A stretch of DNA of 20,078 nt. Source: Actinocrinis sp046724665. GTDB lineage: Bacteria > Actinomycetota > Actinomycetes > Streptomycetales > Catenulisporaceae. The translations under genes and the position numbers were made by a program. Position 1 is the first letter of the stretch. The number at the start of each line of letters is the position of its first letter. The notes beneath the pieces are model-generated. The model had not been told where the DNA came from. It saw nothing but the letters and a program-made list of their open reading frames with translations, and made no database searches. The stretch lies in the NCBI GenBank assembly GCA_046724665.1, contig JBKOWZ010000041.1, positions 1-20,078 on the forward strand. Direction: 5' to 3'. Positions 19,776 through 20,078 of this stretch are shown piece after piece.

Positions 19776-20013
19776 TGGTCGCGCCAGCCTGCCCGGTTAG
19801 CCCCGGACTGGATGGACGCCGAAGGCCCTGCACCGCAGGCGGCCCGCGCAGGTGTGTGGTGTGGTTCCCCGCGTCCGGCCGCCCTGAAAGACGGCCCGGC
19901 GCGTGTCGTCGCCCCGTGCGCTTGCGCCGGGGCTTCTGCGTTTTCCGGGACCCTTCCGCGAGGCCGGCGGCCGAGGAGACTCGAATCGACCGTCCCGGAA
20001 GGAGGGCCCTGGC
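19762..20013 (+). ncRNA. rplJ leader, likely L10-type autoregulatory leader
   Basis: A long, highly structured leader. GCTGG/CCAGC form a hairpin at 19774-19788. GGACGC (19814-19819) pairs with GCGTCC (19871-19876), enclosing CCTGC (19827-19831), which can pair with GCAGG at either 19835-19839 or 19848-19852. Long leaders of this kind before rplJ-rplL bind the L10(L12)4 complex in other bacteria and adjust its synthesis. The match to that class is inferred from position and structure, not from an alignment. The downstream part contains an attenuator. Confidence 0.6.
19895..19944 (+). terminator. attenuator in the rplJ leader
   Basis: GCCCCG-T-GCGC (19911-19921) pairs with GCGC-CGGGGC (19924-19933), followed by TTCTGCGTTTT, one of the few hairpins here with a T-rich tail. 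CCCGGCGC (19895-19902) is exactly complementary to GCGCCGGG (19924-19931) in the terminator's right arm, so the two pairings exclude each other. GGCCG/CGGCC (19877-19896) could in turn occupy the anti-terminator strand. Confidence 0.6.
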
Positions 20014-20078
20014 ATGGCGAAGGCTGAGCGTCAGGTCGCCGTCGAGGAGATCACGGAGTACTTCCGTGGGTCCAGCGC
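20014..20078 (+). CDS. rplJ: 50S ribosomal protein L10 (5' part)
   Basis: Only the first 21 codons are present, reading MAKAERQVAVEEITEYFRGS, and the gene runs off the right edge. This opening (MAK-x-E-K/R-x-x-x-V-x-E-I-T/A-E-x-F) is typical of actinobacterial L10, which anchors the L7/L12 stalk on the large subunit. The start is supported by AAGGAGG 8 nt upstream and by the position after rplA and a long structured leader. rplL would be expected next, outside the window. Confidence 0.93.
   Translation, partial: MAKAERQVAVEEITEYFRGSS

Overview
This is a very GC-rich stretch of actinobacterial chromosome, apparently from a streptomycete relative (Streptomycetales or Catenulisporales would fit; this is inferred from gene content and order, not from a marker comparison). 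The clues are GTG starts, actinobacterial-style promoters (TTGNNN-N17/18-TANNNT), a DUF3039 gene, the tRNA-Thr/tRNA-Met/rpmG/hadA-hadB-like/murB run, and the tRNA-Trp/secE/nusG/rplK/rplA/lipoprotein/rplJ run. Most of the window is conserved housekeeping sequence. The unusual material lies in repeats and regulatory DNA.

Left part (1-6125): a minus-strand group holds the 5' end of a molybdopterin-dehydrogenase FAD-subunit gene, a DUF3039 gene with a leaderless-type promoter, and yqgE, whose stop codon lies in a 15-bp tandem repeat. Plus-strand genes follow for a MurA-type enolpyruvyl transferase and a quinone oxidoreductase. These converge on a minus-strand ACT-domain NAD malic enzyme, and a GNAT acetyltransferase comes next.

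Middle part (6125-9350): tRNA-Leu(TAG) with a strong terminator; minus-strand genes for a RutE/malonic semialdehyde reductase-like nitroreductase and for a large beta-helix-plus-membrane protein; then tRNA-Thr(GGT), tRNA-Met(CAT) and rpmG.

hadA/hadB/murB (9512-11447) are tightly coupled by 1- and 4-nt overlaps. A tetR-MFS exporter module (11436-14119) follows. The tetR promoter carries an operator in its spacer, starting at the murB stop codon. The exporter promoter carries two related operators. A 254-bp array of ten degenerate 25-bp units, itself made of two five-unit blocks, fills the gap between the two genes. A 22-bp perfect hairpin separates the exporter gene from a convergent class I aminotransferase.

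Right part (15626-20078): tRNA-Trp(CCA), secE, nusG, rplK, rplA, an LppX/LprAFG-like lipoprotein gene and the start of rplJ. The sequence suggests separate promoters for nusG, rplK and rplJ, a terminator between nusG and rplK and another after rplA, and a long structured leader before rplJ with mutually exclusive terminator and anti-terminator pairings.

No CRISPR array, transposase, phage gene or evident new defence system was found. The best candidates for something undescribed are the higher-order 25-bp array inside the tetR-MFS module, the yqgE stop-codon repeat, the promoter-straddling inverted repeat before rplJ, and the beta-helix membrane protein.
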